From contig JBANAY010000003.1 in NCBI GenBank assembly GCA_037952775.1, forward strand, positions 17,980,001 through 18,044,000: a stretch of 64,000 bases of DNA, given 5' to 3'. Source of the stretch: Clonostachys chloroleuca (lineage: Eukaryota; Ascomycota; Sordariomycetes; Hypocreales; Bionectriaceae). The translations under genes were made by a program, and so were the position numbers. The stretch's first letter is position 1, and each line of letters begins with the position of its first letter. The notes beneath the pieces were generated by a model that made no database searches, was not told the origin of the DNA, and saw only the letters and a list, made by a program, of their open reading frames with translations. This document shows positions 9,820 through 19,300 of this stretch, in pieces.

Positions 9820-10497
9820 ATGACATGCAGACGCTTTTATATTGCGGAAACCTTAAGGTTTGGTTTTGCGATACCAACAAATAATTTGGCTTGTATTCCA
9901 TCCCGGGAAGTAGTGACGTCCGGGCGATATCTCCCAGCAGTTGGAATCGGCCATTACTCCACTGCCGGAGTTCCAATCGGGCTGGTGGAGCCTTTGGTGA
10001 TGGCTTCGGTCCCGACAGACCGTCTGGCTGCCCGGATCGGGCAATTGATCTGTAGGAGGTCTTCCGCTACGGTTTGCATCTCCCCAGAGGAAATTGGATG
10101 TGAATCCACCAATGTAAAGCCATTCTTTTGGGTTTCCTTCCAACAGTCTAGACAAGAACATCATCACATACTGGATGATTCCAGACTCGCCTTCGTATGG
10201 GCATTTGAATTCCCCGTGTCGTGGGTCTCTAACCTACCTACACGCCGGGTTCAAATCAATATTGCTAGATTTTTTCGTATGATTTATCACGAATGGCAAC
10301 TTGTAGCAATCCATAAACGGAACAGTCTTTTAAATTGCGTTCTTATTAGTTTAACTCTGAAAACAACATTACTACATCAACTCATCACCATACCATTCTC
10401 AAAGCTGATCAATACCAGCCTTATTCCTGCCTTCGTCCTCATGCCCCGGGAAGGACTTTATGTCCAGGGTCTTGACCAGGGTATTTACTACTCATAA
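9820..10497 (+). CDS. Long open frame of uncertain reality
   Basis: An ATG-initiated frame of 225 codons antisense to the direction of the flanking genes. The translation is rich in Ile, Leu, Arg and Ser. It has one hydrophobic stretch near its C-terminus (LLNCVLISLTLKTTLLHQLI). I recognise no family. It overlaps the region that should be the monooxygenase promoter. Its length is notable for chance in DNA of this composition, but there is no other support. Confidence 0.15.
   Translation: MTCRRFYIAETLRFGFAIPTNNLACIPSREVVTSGRYLPAVGIGHYSTAGVPIGLVEPLVMASVPTDRLAARIGQLICRRSSATVCISPEEIGCESTNVKPFFWVSFQQSRQEHHHILDDSRLAFVWAFEFPVSWVSNLPTRRVQINIARFFRMIYHEWQLVAIHKRNSLLNCVLISLTLKTTLLHQLITIPFSKLINTSLIPAFVLMPREGLYVQGLDQGIYYS
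9848..9861. promoter_or_regulatory. Perfect 14-bp palindrome upstream of the monooxygenase
   Basis: AAACCTTAAGGTTT is its own reverse complement and lies about 165 bp upstream of the monooxygenase ATG, where a dimeric regulator could bind. No known fungal consensus is matched, so the role is inferred only from symmetry and position. Confidence 0.3.
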
Positions 10498-10605
10498 GCC
10501 CATGTGTACACCCTCCTCATTAGTCCTCCTTCGAAACTCCAGCAGCGCTGAAACATTGGATCCGAGAGGTGGCTGGAGGATGTGCACAGCTCAAGCGGTG
10601 CCGTA

Positions 10606-11514
10606 CTAAACTGCAGTGGTTGTTCCGTTGGCCCCATTGGCGGTTGTGGGCTGGGTGTCGACGCCATTTCCCACTCCGTCTATGCCGCTGGCGTGGTAAT
10701 CACCCTTCTCGCGGAGCACAGGGCGGCCGGCTTCCGTGGTGTTCAGACCCAGGCTCTCAAAGCTGATGTTGCGATGACCCCAGAGGAGGAGGAATGGGAA
10801 GACAACTTTGGCGAGGAGGTCCAGTATACCGTAAAAGATGGCCTCGGAGTCTGGGTGGATGACATTGCCGCCTTCGGAGCAACCGAAAGCGATGGGGTAC
10901 AGAAGGAGGGTGGTGATGAGGACAATGCCAGAGATGTTGTAGGTGGTTCTGACGGCTCCCCCGACGTTGTTCGCGCCGCGGCGTCCAACGATGAGTACAG
11001 AGTAGGCGACATATAGGAACGCAGCAACACCAAAGGTCCAGAATCCCCATTTGTAAGTGGTTTGAGTAAGTGCACCAAGCAAGTAGCAGACGACCATAAT
11101 CTCGTCAACCAAGATGACAGCCAGCAAGGTAGACCAAGAGATGCTTGCCGTCAGAAGGAGTGCCGAGAGGAGGAGAGGTGTGGTGATGAACCAGTCGATG
11201 TAGCGAGCATAGAAGATCTCTCGGGTACCAGCAGCCACCACCTTGCCACCTCGGGCGAACTCGACCTGGATGGGGACTTGTCCCAAGTTCGAGCCCACGG
11301 CGAAGTTGGAGACGCAGCCGACGAAGAGCGCAACCATGATTAGCTGATGGAACAGCCTTTGGTGTGCTGGGCGTGTAAGGGAATGACCAATGACTGCCAG
11401 ACAGCACGCACCCATTATGGAACAGACGGTGAAGATCCAGTCTGAGCCTCGTACGGTGATACCGAGGTCAGCCTGTTCGAACACGCTGTTCACGTCGAGT
11501 GCTTTGTTCCCCAT
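10606..11514 (-). CDS. Microbial (type I) rhodopsin, fungal opsin
   Basis: A seven-helix retinal protein of about 302 aa in one exon. The ATG at 11514 (MGNKALDVNSVFEQAD) is the only in-frame ATG before helix A; the extension beyond it lacks one. Compared with bacteriorhodopsin, helix C reads ARYIDWFITTPLLLSALLL: the Schiff-base counterion Asp85 is kept (YIDW), but the proton donor Asp96 position is Ala. Helix D keeps Asp115 (LVDEIM). The extracellular SEGG and DSE glutamates match Glu194 and Glu204. Helix G reads ILDLLAKVVF, keeping Asp212 and the retinal lysine. The Lys separates it from lysine-less opsin-related proteins. The C-terminal tail is Gly/Thr-rich. Loss of the donor predicts a slow photocycle, more sensor-like than pump-like. 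No carotenoid genes flank it, unlike the Fusarium car cluster. Confidence 0.93.
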   Translation of the reverse strand: MGNKALDVNSVFEQADLGITVRGSDWIFTVCSIMGACCLAVIGHSLTRPAHQRLFHQLIMVALFVGCVSNFAVGSNLGQVPIQVEFARGGKVVAAGTREIFYARYIDWFITTPLLLSALLLTASISWSTLLAVILVDEIMVVCYLLGALTQTTYKWGFWTFGVAAFLYVAYSVLIVGRRGANNVGGAVRTTYNISGIVLITTLLLYPIAFGCSEGGNVIHPDSEAIFYGILDLLAKVVFPFLLLWGHRNISFESLGLNTTEAGRPVLREKGDYHASGIDGVGNGVDTQPTTANGANGTTTAV

Positions 11515-14500
11515 GACGTGAATATATAAGAGTTTATCGGGATGAATTGTAGATGTAGAACTGCCCAATCGAGCTCAGGTTTGTTTGTCTGCCTGTGAGG
11601 ATGCACACAACCATTCCATCCCCCATCCGTATCCCGTCGAGACTATATAGTTTTCCATTACATGCCAAGATATCTCGATTGGAGCTCTAGAATCGGGTTG
11701 ATGTGGTCATCGTCCAGGGTAGATGCTACCCAGGAAGGTTCGGAAGTTTTGTCTTGTGATGCGATGCGACCCGGAAGCCGGGCTTGGGCTCCATTGTCAC
11801 GCCACGTCGACCGTTGTGGATCGACATCGCGAGGATGTTGGAGCTCCGAGAATGAAGCTATCACAAGGCCACACGCCCAGTGTTGATGCCGGAAAGGCCG
11901 GACGTCGCATCCCCCGCAATTTTAAGATGCTGGGCCGGCTTGATGGTGTGTAGCAGCAACCCTAAACAAAGCCCGAGAAATGCCGACGTCTTCTCTTTGG
12001 TCGGTTTGACAGGCATTCTGGCGTATAGAAGGCTGTCGGTGACAAGCTGGGGCCAGCTGCAGCTTCTGGCGGTGACGTCGATCAATGGATCCCGTCCATG
12101 TAAGTCTCGGTGAAGATCGAGAGAACGAACGACGGAGGTCTTCATATAATTTAAATTATTTCCTAGTAGACTATCTTATACTTCTAATTGGGTTTCCAAG
12201 TCCTCAGAAGGAGGTATCAGGAGGGCACAGTGTAGTTCTCATCACTTCTGTTCTCGTCGACAAGGCTGACGGCACTTGTGAGCTGCCCAGGCTTCACTAT
12301 TGTTCTCTTGATGTTACGCCAGAATCCATGCAGCGATCCGACTTGCCGGCAAACATCCCGGGGTCACGGGTCACACGATTCCACTCAGTCGGCCGGGATT
12401 GTCGGTAGCATCATGCGTCGGTCATCCAAGGAATTGAAGTGAGGCATGATCCTGGTCCTTGAACCCATTGGTCAAGTATTCGGATGCCATCTCATTTGCT
12501 ACCTCCATGGAGCACTGAAAGAATGAAGAGTCCAAATCTAGTGAGGAAAGCATTCTCAAACTATCTCATAATGGTTGGCTGATTGAGAGGGCGAAGTCTG
12601 CCCTCCTGTCTCATATGGTCGCCCTATCCTCATTCCACCCTGCCCGCGTAAACAGAGCCCACACGCACGAAAAAATTCCTTGGCTCCGACGATCCCTCTG
12701 GACCATCCCGATCGCCCTTTTTAATTAGAAGCTCGAGGAGGGGAAATTTGACATTTTTCAGCCGCTCGTTAGCACTCTTCACCGTCTTCATGGCACGTGG
12801 AAGCTCCCCACTTGTGACAGAAATTGACCACTCAACACATATTGAGAGACGTGGAGCCAGGATCAAATCACAAGGGAAGGAGAATTCTCGGCGTGTTGCT
12901 TACACTCATAGAAAGCATAGTTAGTTAATACTGGATGGTAAGGGTGACTCAACTCCCGTTGTTGCTTTTCAATGGGCCATTGGAATTGCACATTTCAAGG
13001 CCGGATCGAATCCTAGTATTCATTTCTCCCGTTCGGCACCAGCTTCCGTTGGCCATTGTATAAGCAACCGCCATGGCTTACTGCTTCTCTTACGTGTGAA
13101 ACGGAGGATCTTCTCTCTGGAAGGGAAATGCTTTTCCATATTGCATGGGCAAATCCTCTAATTTCTAATCATGATCAAGGTATCTCGTATTGTAAGATGC
13201 TATTCACTATAAGTTGTCTTTTCTTTTGATGTTGTGATCGGTTCAAAGGCAAATAAGATTCAGCAAATCCATATTTCTCATCCATATCCACTTGCGCAGC
13301 AATATCTACCTCCAAGATGTACTATATCTCCCTCTAGTATCCATTCATCCTTTTGTCTCAATCACTCACTCGCCCCGGATTTGCGACCCTCATATCGCAC
13401 TGCGGCGTGACCTCGCGAGCATGGGATATTTGATTACAGGGTCTTCGATGCGTTACAGCTAACAGTTGCAATTTTCTTTTCTAGTAGTATAACGCCTTGG
13501 GAGGATTGTTTCTACGTTCTACATGCCACCGACAACCGAGCCTCTCTGCCCAGCCTTCACCCCCCTTGAATTAGTATGTCTCACAGGACGGACCAACAAT
13601 TGAGACGAAGCGATTGGCCCTTGCGTGCTGGAACTCAGTACTGAGCTTGAGGGCACAGAGTCGGAGTGAAATCTAAGATTTCAGCGAGCAACGCACAGTC
13701 CGGCAGCTGTCCGTCGCTGCCAATCTAGTCAAAGCAGATATCAGATAAACAAAGAGATGTGAGAGCGTATATACTTAGGGGGCAAAAGCAAGTCTGACAA
13801 CAAGTCTACCTGATCAGGCCACCAAGAACCGTCATTCCACCAAAGCCTAGCGGCACTGGTCGAAGCTCTGACAATGGATGATTGCTATCTGCAACACCGT
13901 TTCCCCTTCATTCAATAAACTCATCCCTCACCAAGTTGAACGTTTGCTTTGGCTTGAATTATCTTAATCTGCATTTCTGTGTTTAGCTGTGCCTCAGGGG
14001 TAAACAAAACATGGTTGTCTTGCAAACGCCTGTGCCTGGAATTTTGGGAAATTTTGGGTCGTGGCAGATCGAGAATGAGAAGACCCTCATGGCTTTCTGC
14101 GTGCTTGCTGGTCCTTTTCTTCCGAGAGTGGCCCTTGACTAACATGACTGGCTACCGAGGGTGATGTGTGAGACAGCTTACGGGGAGAATGGAGGCTGTT
14201 TGGCTTTCCCCCTGGACAGCATTCTTCACACACAACGGAGGGCGCCACTGTCTCATTATCTCAGATGCCAAACTCCATACGAACGTTTTCGCGCTCTGAT
14301 ATGCATTCGTCGCCAATTCCTTGCGGGCAAGGACTGAAATTTTGGTCAGGGTGAACCAAAGCGCGTATCGTTGCCTGAGTTTCCAGAAGTATAAATCAAC
14401 TCTTCCATCCCGTGGTGAACAGTTTCTTTTTTCTCATCAGCAACAATCAGCACTCTCGGCTTCTTTCGCTTGAGCTTTCCGAGTTTCTTAGTTAGGTCGG

Positions 14501-14541
14501 TCTTTTCTACTTCTTTCACTCTTTTAAGAACGGATTGTATC
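11515..14541. other. 3-kb intergenic region between rhodopsin and wall protein genes
   Basis: Two divergent promoters must share this 3.0-kb region. I see only short open frames with no protein-like content, the longest ATG-started being 74 codons at 14145-13921 on the minus strand. The sequence just before the wall protein ATG (14400-14540) is pyrimidine-rich (TTCTTT, TTTTCTC), typical of fungal leaders. No repeat or RNA gene is recognised. Confidence 0.45.
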
Positions 14542-16384
14542 ATGTTTTTCGCTCCCCTTCTGGCTCTGGGCCTGAGCAGTGTTGCTCTCGCCCAGAACAA
14601 CACGGCTATCCCCAATGTTGCCCCCCTGTGGTGACTCCTCCGACAACCCTCAACCCCAGCATTGGGTTCCCTGCTCGAGTTGGCGACTACCAGTTACGGA
14701 TGCGTGGGATCTTCCAATAACTTCCCCACCTTCGAGAAGCTTGGCACCAACCCACAGATGGACCTTGAGCTCTGCGCTGCAAGCTGCGGATCTCGCTTCT
14801 TCGGTGTTGCTGGCACGTAAGTTACTCCTGCTATTCATCGGTGATCTTCTTCAGTTGCTTACTCTGTCTATTCAGTGACTGCTGGTGTGGCAAGGACATT
14901 GACAGCGTTGGCACTGCCCGCGTTCCCAACAACGTCTGCTCCATCCCCTGCCCCGGTAACCAACAGCAATTCTGTGGTAGCCTCGTTGGTCTCCAGCGTC
15001 GCCAGTTTGTTCCTAACCTTGTCTACCTGACTATCTACATCCGTGTTGAGGGCATGGAGGGTGACAGGGTCACAACCACCACCACCACCACCACCACCAC
15101 CACCACCACCAGTGCCACAACCACCACCACCACCACCACTGCCACAACCACCATCAGCGGTGTTGCCACGACTATCACTGACACCATCACCACCACCGTC
15201 ACTCCTTACCCTCCTCACCCTCCTCACCCAACCCACGAGCCCTACTACCCTGGCAGGGTCATCATCTGCTACGGTGACTACTGTCTTCCCCAGGGACCCT
15301 GCAAGAGCGGTCACTGCGAGCGCGAGCGTATTGTCTGCAAGGACGAGCACTGCTTCCCCGAGACCTGCAAGGACGACAAGTGGAACAGACTCGTTGAGTG
15401 CAAGGGCGACAAGTGCCACTACCCCGAGTGCAAGGGTGAGGAGTGCAAGAAGAAGGTTACCTGCTACGACGGAAAGTGCATCAAGGAGAAGTGCTTCGGT
15501 GACGAGTGCGAGAAGAAGGTTGTCTGCCACGGCGAGGAGTGCCACCACAAGCCTTGCAAGGGTGAGGAGTGCTACCGCAAGGAAGAGTGCCACGGCGAGA
15601 AGTGCAGGCCCGTCCCCCACTGCAAGGAGAACTGCCCTGTCCCCAAGCCTCCCGTCTTCCCTCCTCCCTGCAAGGGCGAGTGCAAGCCCAGACCTCCTCC
15701 TTGCAACGGTCCTCACTGCCCTCCTCCTCACCCTCCTTGCCACGGTGACAAGTGCCCCCCTCCTCCTTGCCACGGTGACAAGTGCCTTCTCCCCCTCCTC
15801 ACCATGAGAAGCACCGTTGCCACGACGACAAGTGCCCTCCCCCTCCTCACCATGAGAAGCACCGTTGCCACGACGACAAGTGCCCTCACCCTCCTCACCA
15901 TGAGAAGCACCGTTGCCACGACGACAAGTGCCCTCCCCCTCCTCACCATGAGAAGCACCGTTGCCACGACGACAAGTGCCCTCCCCCTCCTCACCATGAG
16001 AAGCACCGTTGCCACGACGACAAGTGCCCTCCCCCTCCTCACCATGAGAAGCACCGTTGCCACGACGACAAGTGCCCTCCCCCTCCTCACCATGAGAAGC
16101 ACCGTTGCCACGACGACAAGTGCCCTCCCCCTCCTCACCATGAGAAGCACCGTTGCCACGGCGACAAGTGCCCTCCTCCCTGCGAGGGTCCTCACTGCCC
16201 TCCTCCTCACAAGACCACCCCTCACCATGGCAAGCCCACCCCTAATCCTCCTTGCCACGGCGAGAAGTGCCCCTCCCCCACCGGAGTGGCCCCTCCTGTC
16301 AAGACCCCCATCATCGCCGGCTCCGAGAAGGTTCTCCCTGCTCTAGGTCTCGGCGCCATCGCCGGTCTGGCTTTCTTCCTGTAA
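14542..16384 (+). CDS. GPI-anchored WSC-domain wall protein with Cys/His-rich C-x4-C repeats
   Basis: The product is about 573 aa. Parts in order: signal peptide (MFFAPLLALGLSSVALAQ); a WSC domain (CAASCGSRFFGVAGTDCWCG, then CSIPCPGNQQQFCGS); a poly-Thr stalk from an ACC microsatellite; about 12 knuckles of type C-x4-C (CKGDKC, CKGEEC, CHGEEC); eight 16-residue repeats HHEKHRCHDDKCPPPP; Pro-rich linker; and a GPI signal ending in a hydrophobic tail (VLPALGLGAIAGLAFFL). Exons 14542-14630, 14694-14816 and 14876-16384. Intron 14817-14875 is clear (GTAAGT). Intron 14631-14693 (GTGACT, CAG) is inferred because it removes an in-frame TGA at 14632. One base is missing at 15784-15787: upstream knuckles and downstream repeats/GPI signal lie in adjacent frames. 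It is probably at the cell surface; dense Cys, His and acidic residues suggest metal binding. I know no named family with this repeat. Confidence 0.8.
15071..15156 (+). repeat. Interrupted (ACC)n microsatellite coding for poly-threonine
   Basis: Runs of ACC triplets interrupted by GTG/GCC-type changes encode a T-rich stalk of the wall protein. A trinucleotide repeat can change length without breaking the frame and would alter how far the protein reaches out of the wall. Confidence 0.85.
15800..16183 (+). repeat. Eight tandem 48-bp repeats in the wall protein gene
   Basis: The ACCATGAGAAGCACCG core recurs every 48 bp at 15801, 15849, 15897, 15945, 15993, 16041, 16089 and 16137. Copies are nearly identical: copy 2 ends with a His for Pro change, and copy 8 has GGC for GAC. 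Each encodes 16 residues with three His, two Cys and three acidic or Lys pairs. The unit length is a multiple of three, and all three forward frames and at least one reverse frame stay open through the array. Confidence 0.95.
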
Positions 16385-19300
16385 GGGACGGCTTTGACGG
16401 AAATCGCTCAGGATAGCGACAATGTACTTCGCCTTTGGTTACTGTTCAATCACATCTTGGCAAGCCCAACCTAATCTTCAGAGGAAGGGGAATGGAGAAA
16501 TTGAGATGCGGGATGACGATAATATAGGGAAGCCAATTCTTTTTTCTCTTCTTTTAAACGACTTTGTTGGTAGGTAGCTTTTTGGATACTTAGGTAGTAT
16601 CGGATGTTCAATTTACTGATTTGCATCAATTAATTTTCTCTGCTTCCATCGTGACTTGGCGCCATTTGAATCGTGAGATCACAATTTCCTAACCAGATTA
16701 AGCAGCTCATAGCTCCAAGGACATCTAAGCCTTTGATCCTGAAGGCTTCTAATAAAATCAAATAGCTTGCGAATGTAAGTGGCAGAAAACTTACAACCTG
16801 GCCTATTATCCTATTTGACGGTCTCTTGCAACTTGGGGCTGACTAACTCTACAGGCAATCCATCTACCTCTTCAGTCATTCTAATCAACTAGAAACACAA
16901 CCTCAGGCATTGTTTTCGTTTTGAAGTGTCCATTTATCGTTGATCAGCGCAATGCTAGGTGTTTGGTCTGACCAACAAATGGGCTTTCGATATATAGTAC
17001 ACAAGGTGAGAAAACTCGCTAGGGCTTACTGGCCTTTGTTTCTCACAGCAGCTCAATGGATACTGACATCGCGGAGATGCATTGGGGTCTAATATGAAAG
17101 ACTGCTTTGATTTCGTTTAAAGAGAATGATATCGAACGCCAAGCATTCGGGCCGGCACACCCCTCTTATATCCCGATCCAGAGGTGAGGATCATACGCGG
17201 CATTCCGGATCGGGCATGTGAGGGAAGCATGTAGTCGTGCCGACATGTACGATAGAATGGAGTCTCATCTCTAAAGTCATCAATAGTCTGTTGGGCGCGA
17301 ATTATGATGCTCTTCAGATTGCTTCCGCTGGCGTCACTTGGGTCGAGCCAAGTGATTGGATGTAGGTCTAGATGCCATGGTACATCTCCATTATCCAGCA
17401 CCTGTAGCCTAATTTGGAGGAGAAGACAGGAAACGATTGAGATGGCAGGGCACGGTGTACTTCGAGGATTGCCCAAGCTCTTGAACCAGACATGTAGCTG
17501 AGCCTAATTCCTACATCGGATCGGATCAGGCTCCGCTATGCATGGCAGGATCCATTATATTGATTTATTTGGGAAGATCATCACCGAATTTCGATCTGGA
17601 TGCATGATAGCAACGGAGACGAATGTAGGACATGCATGGACCATTGTAAAGAGAATGCAACCACAACCGAGCGCAGTCAACCTCGTCATCTTACCAAATT
17701 TGTTTCATTACTGACGCCTTTTCGCCCTGTTGATTGGAAAGTTTGCGTTGATATTCGTCTATCGTAGAGATAATACATTGAAAACTGATAGATTATTCCT
17801 GGTGTGATTTCTGCAGACTAAGAAGTATTCAAAATTCAGGTTCTGCTCGTTTTGTGGCCTATAAGGCGAATGAATGTCTTGAGTCTGCCATGTGTTTGCC
17901 CTGATTCTCCCTCTGCAGGTGTATGGAAAGAGGCATTGGGTTAGTAGAATGGAGGGAAGTCAGAATTTGAACCGAGACTTTCACGTGCATTAATACGGAA
18001 TATTGAATCATAGACGGAAAAATGACCCAATACGGTCTGTGATGGTTTCAGGCTGTTCGGTAACCGTCGCACGGAGGTTGACGGAGATACGTTGTCACTT
18101 GATTGACCACCCAACAGCTCTCTATGTGATTGCCAAACTTGAACTAATGTAGAAATTACCAGAAACATGAGTTTTCTCCGGTGTTGACACATGCATGACA
18201 CTTAATGCTGACCGACAGTTGCGGACAAGCTAATATGATACATGGACAGCCTAGATATCACTTGGGCCGCCTTCTTTACCGTGTTGATTTTTTGTCAATC
18301 AGATAAGGTTATTTGCTGACGCGAGTTACATAAGCGGAAGCCTTTTCGAATTCCAAATAGCATTCGGGCAGAGCAACAGCCTAATATCCAGGCACGGATG
18401 GATGGCCATGAGACGGCCTGCATGAGAGGTTCGCTCTACCGGCCACGTCAGCCCAATTGCCAAATGCTTCCATCAATCCGTGGCATCGGTGCGCGCATGT
18501 CTAGCCAGGGGTGCATGACGGCGAGTGAGGGCCGAGGGCGAATATTAATAATGCTTCATTATCGCCCGCCATCTGCTGCTTGTTGGCTGCCCCTCAGGTT
18601 TAGAAAGTTCCCAGCATCCCTGCTCTTCCTTTCTTCCTGTCAATCTTGTCCCGTCACGGTCCAGGGAGCCCAGGATAGGGGATCCGAACCGGGAGGAGAC
18701 ATGGTCCGCGGCTTAGAAATGCAGGTCGCAAAAAGGTGCGTATTGCGCCCATGCTGACGCTGCACTTGCACAGGCGCTGTAATTGGCAATAAATGTCAGT
18801 CCCCTTTTGGCCGTCCCAATCCAGCAATCCTTTCCAGCCTCCATATCCACGGCGCTGTCCGCGGAGTGTCTCACAATGACTCAGGATGACCCCGGACACC
18901 GCTAGCAGGTTGCGAGAGGGTTTTGATTGGGCCAATCAGTCCAATAGCTGGTTTTTCTCGTTTCTTTTTTTCTTCTCGCTTTTGCCAGTGATGTACCGAA
19001 GTTCATCCATCGGCTCCCCTAGCGGCCTCTAGACGGGTGAGGTGAGAACTGGCGGACTGGGCGGGGGCCAATCTGAGCCCGCCCCCCATGTTTCAGTTCG
19101 TACTTGCGCCGGACTGGTCTGACTCTCAAATTGTTTTCACGGTGAACCGAATGCGCTCGGCCGCCGTGAGATGACGGGCTTGCCGCACATGGCCGTGAAA
19201 GGTTTTTGCTGTTGCCCGTCACCTGGCGTCTTCCCTAGATACATGCATACACACAAGCATCTTAAGCTGACTCGGCTTGACAAGTCAGCCATGTAGCATG

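Larger units (their letters stand above)
9688..10605. other. Promoter region of the monooxygenase gene
   Basis: 918 bp between the rhodopsin stop and the monooxygenase start. It contains a perfect 14-bp palindrome at 9848-9861 and an unusually long plus-strand open frame (listed separately). No TATA element stands out. Confidence 0.45.

Noticed and set aside
8029..11514. Monooxygenase plus rhodopsin as a carotenoid or secondary-metabolite cluster
   Set aside because: No phytoene synthase, desaturase, carotenoid oxygenase, PKS, NRPS or cluster regulator is present. Adjacency of two genes is not enough.
14868..15773. 301-codon minus-strand frame opposite the wall protein
   Set aside because: Low-complexity Ala/Val/Leu text mirroring the Cys/Lys/Pro-rich coding strand; no start or domain support.
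15728..16258. Long minus-strand frame with Val/Leu/Arg repeats opposite the wall protein
   Set aside because: It is the reverse reading of the 48-bp repeats, open only because the unit is a multiple of three and lacks stops. It has no start context or conserved domain.
17117..17476. 119-codon minus-strand open stretch
   Set aside because: It does not begin with ATG, matches no family I know, and no splice signals extend it.
18858..18865. TCCGCGGA, the yeast PDRE consensus, about 2 kb upstream of the ABC transporter
   Set aside because: An 8-base palindrome is expected about once per 64 kb by chance. It is far from the TATA-like site, and filamentous fungi generally do not use the yeast Pdr1/Pdr3 regulators.
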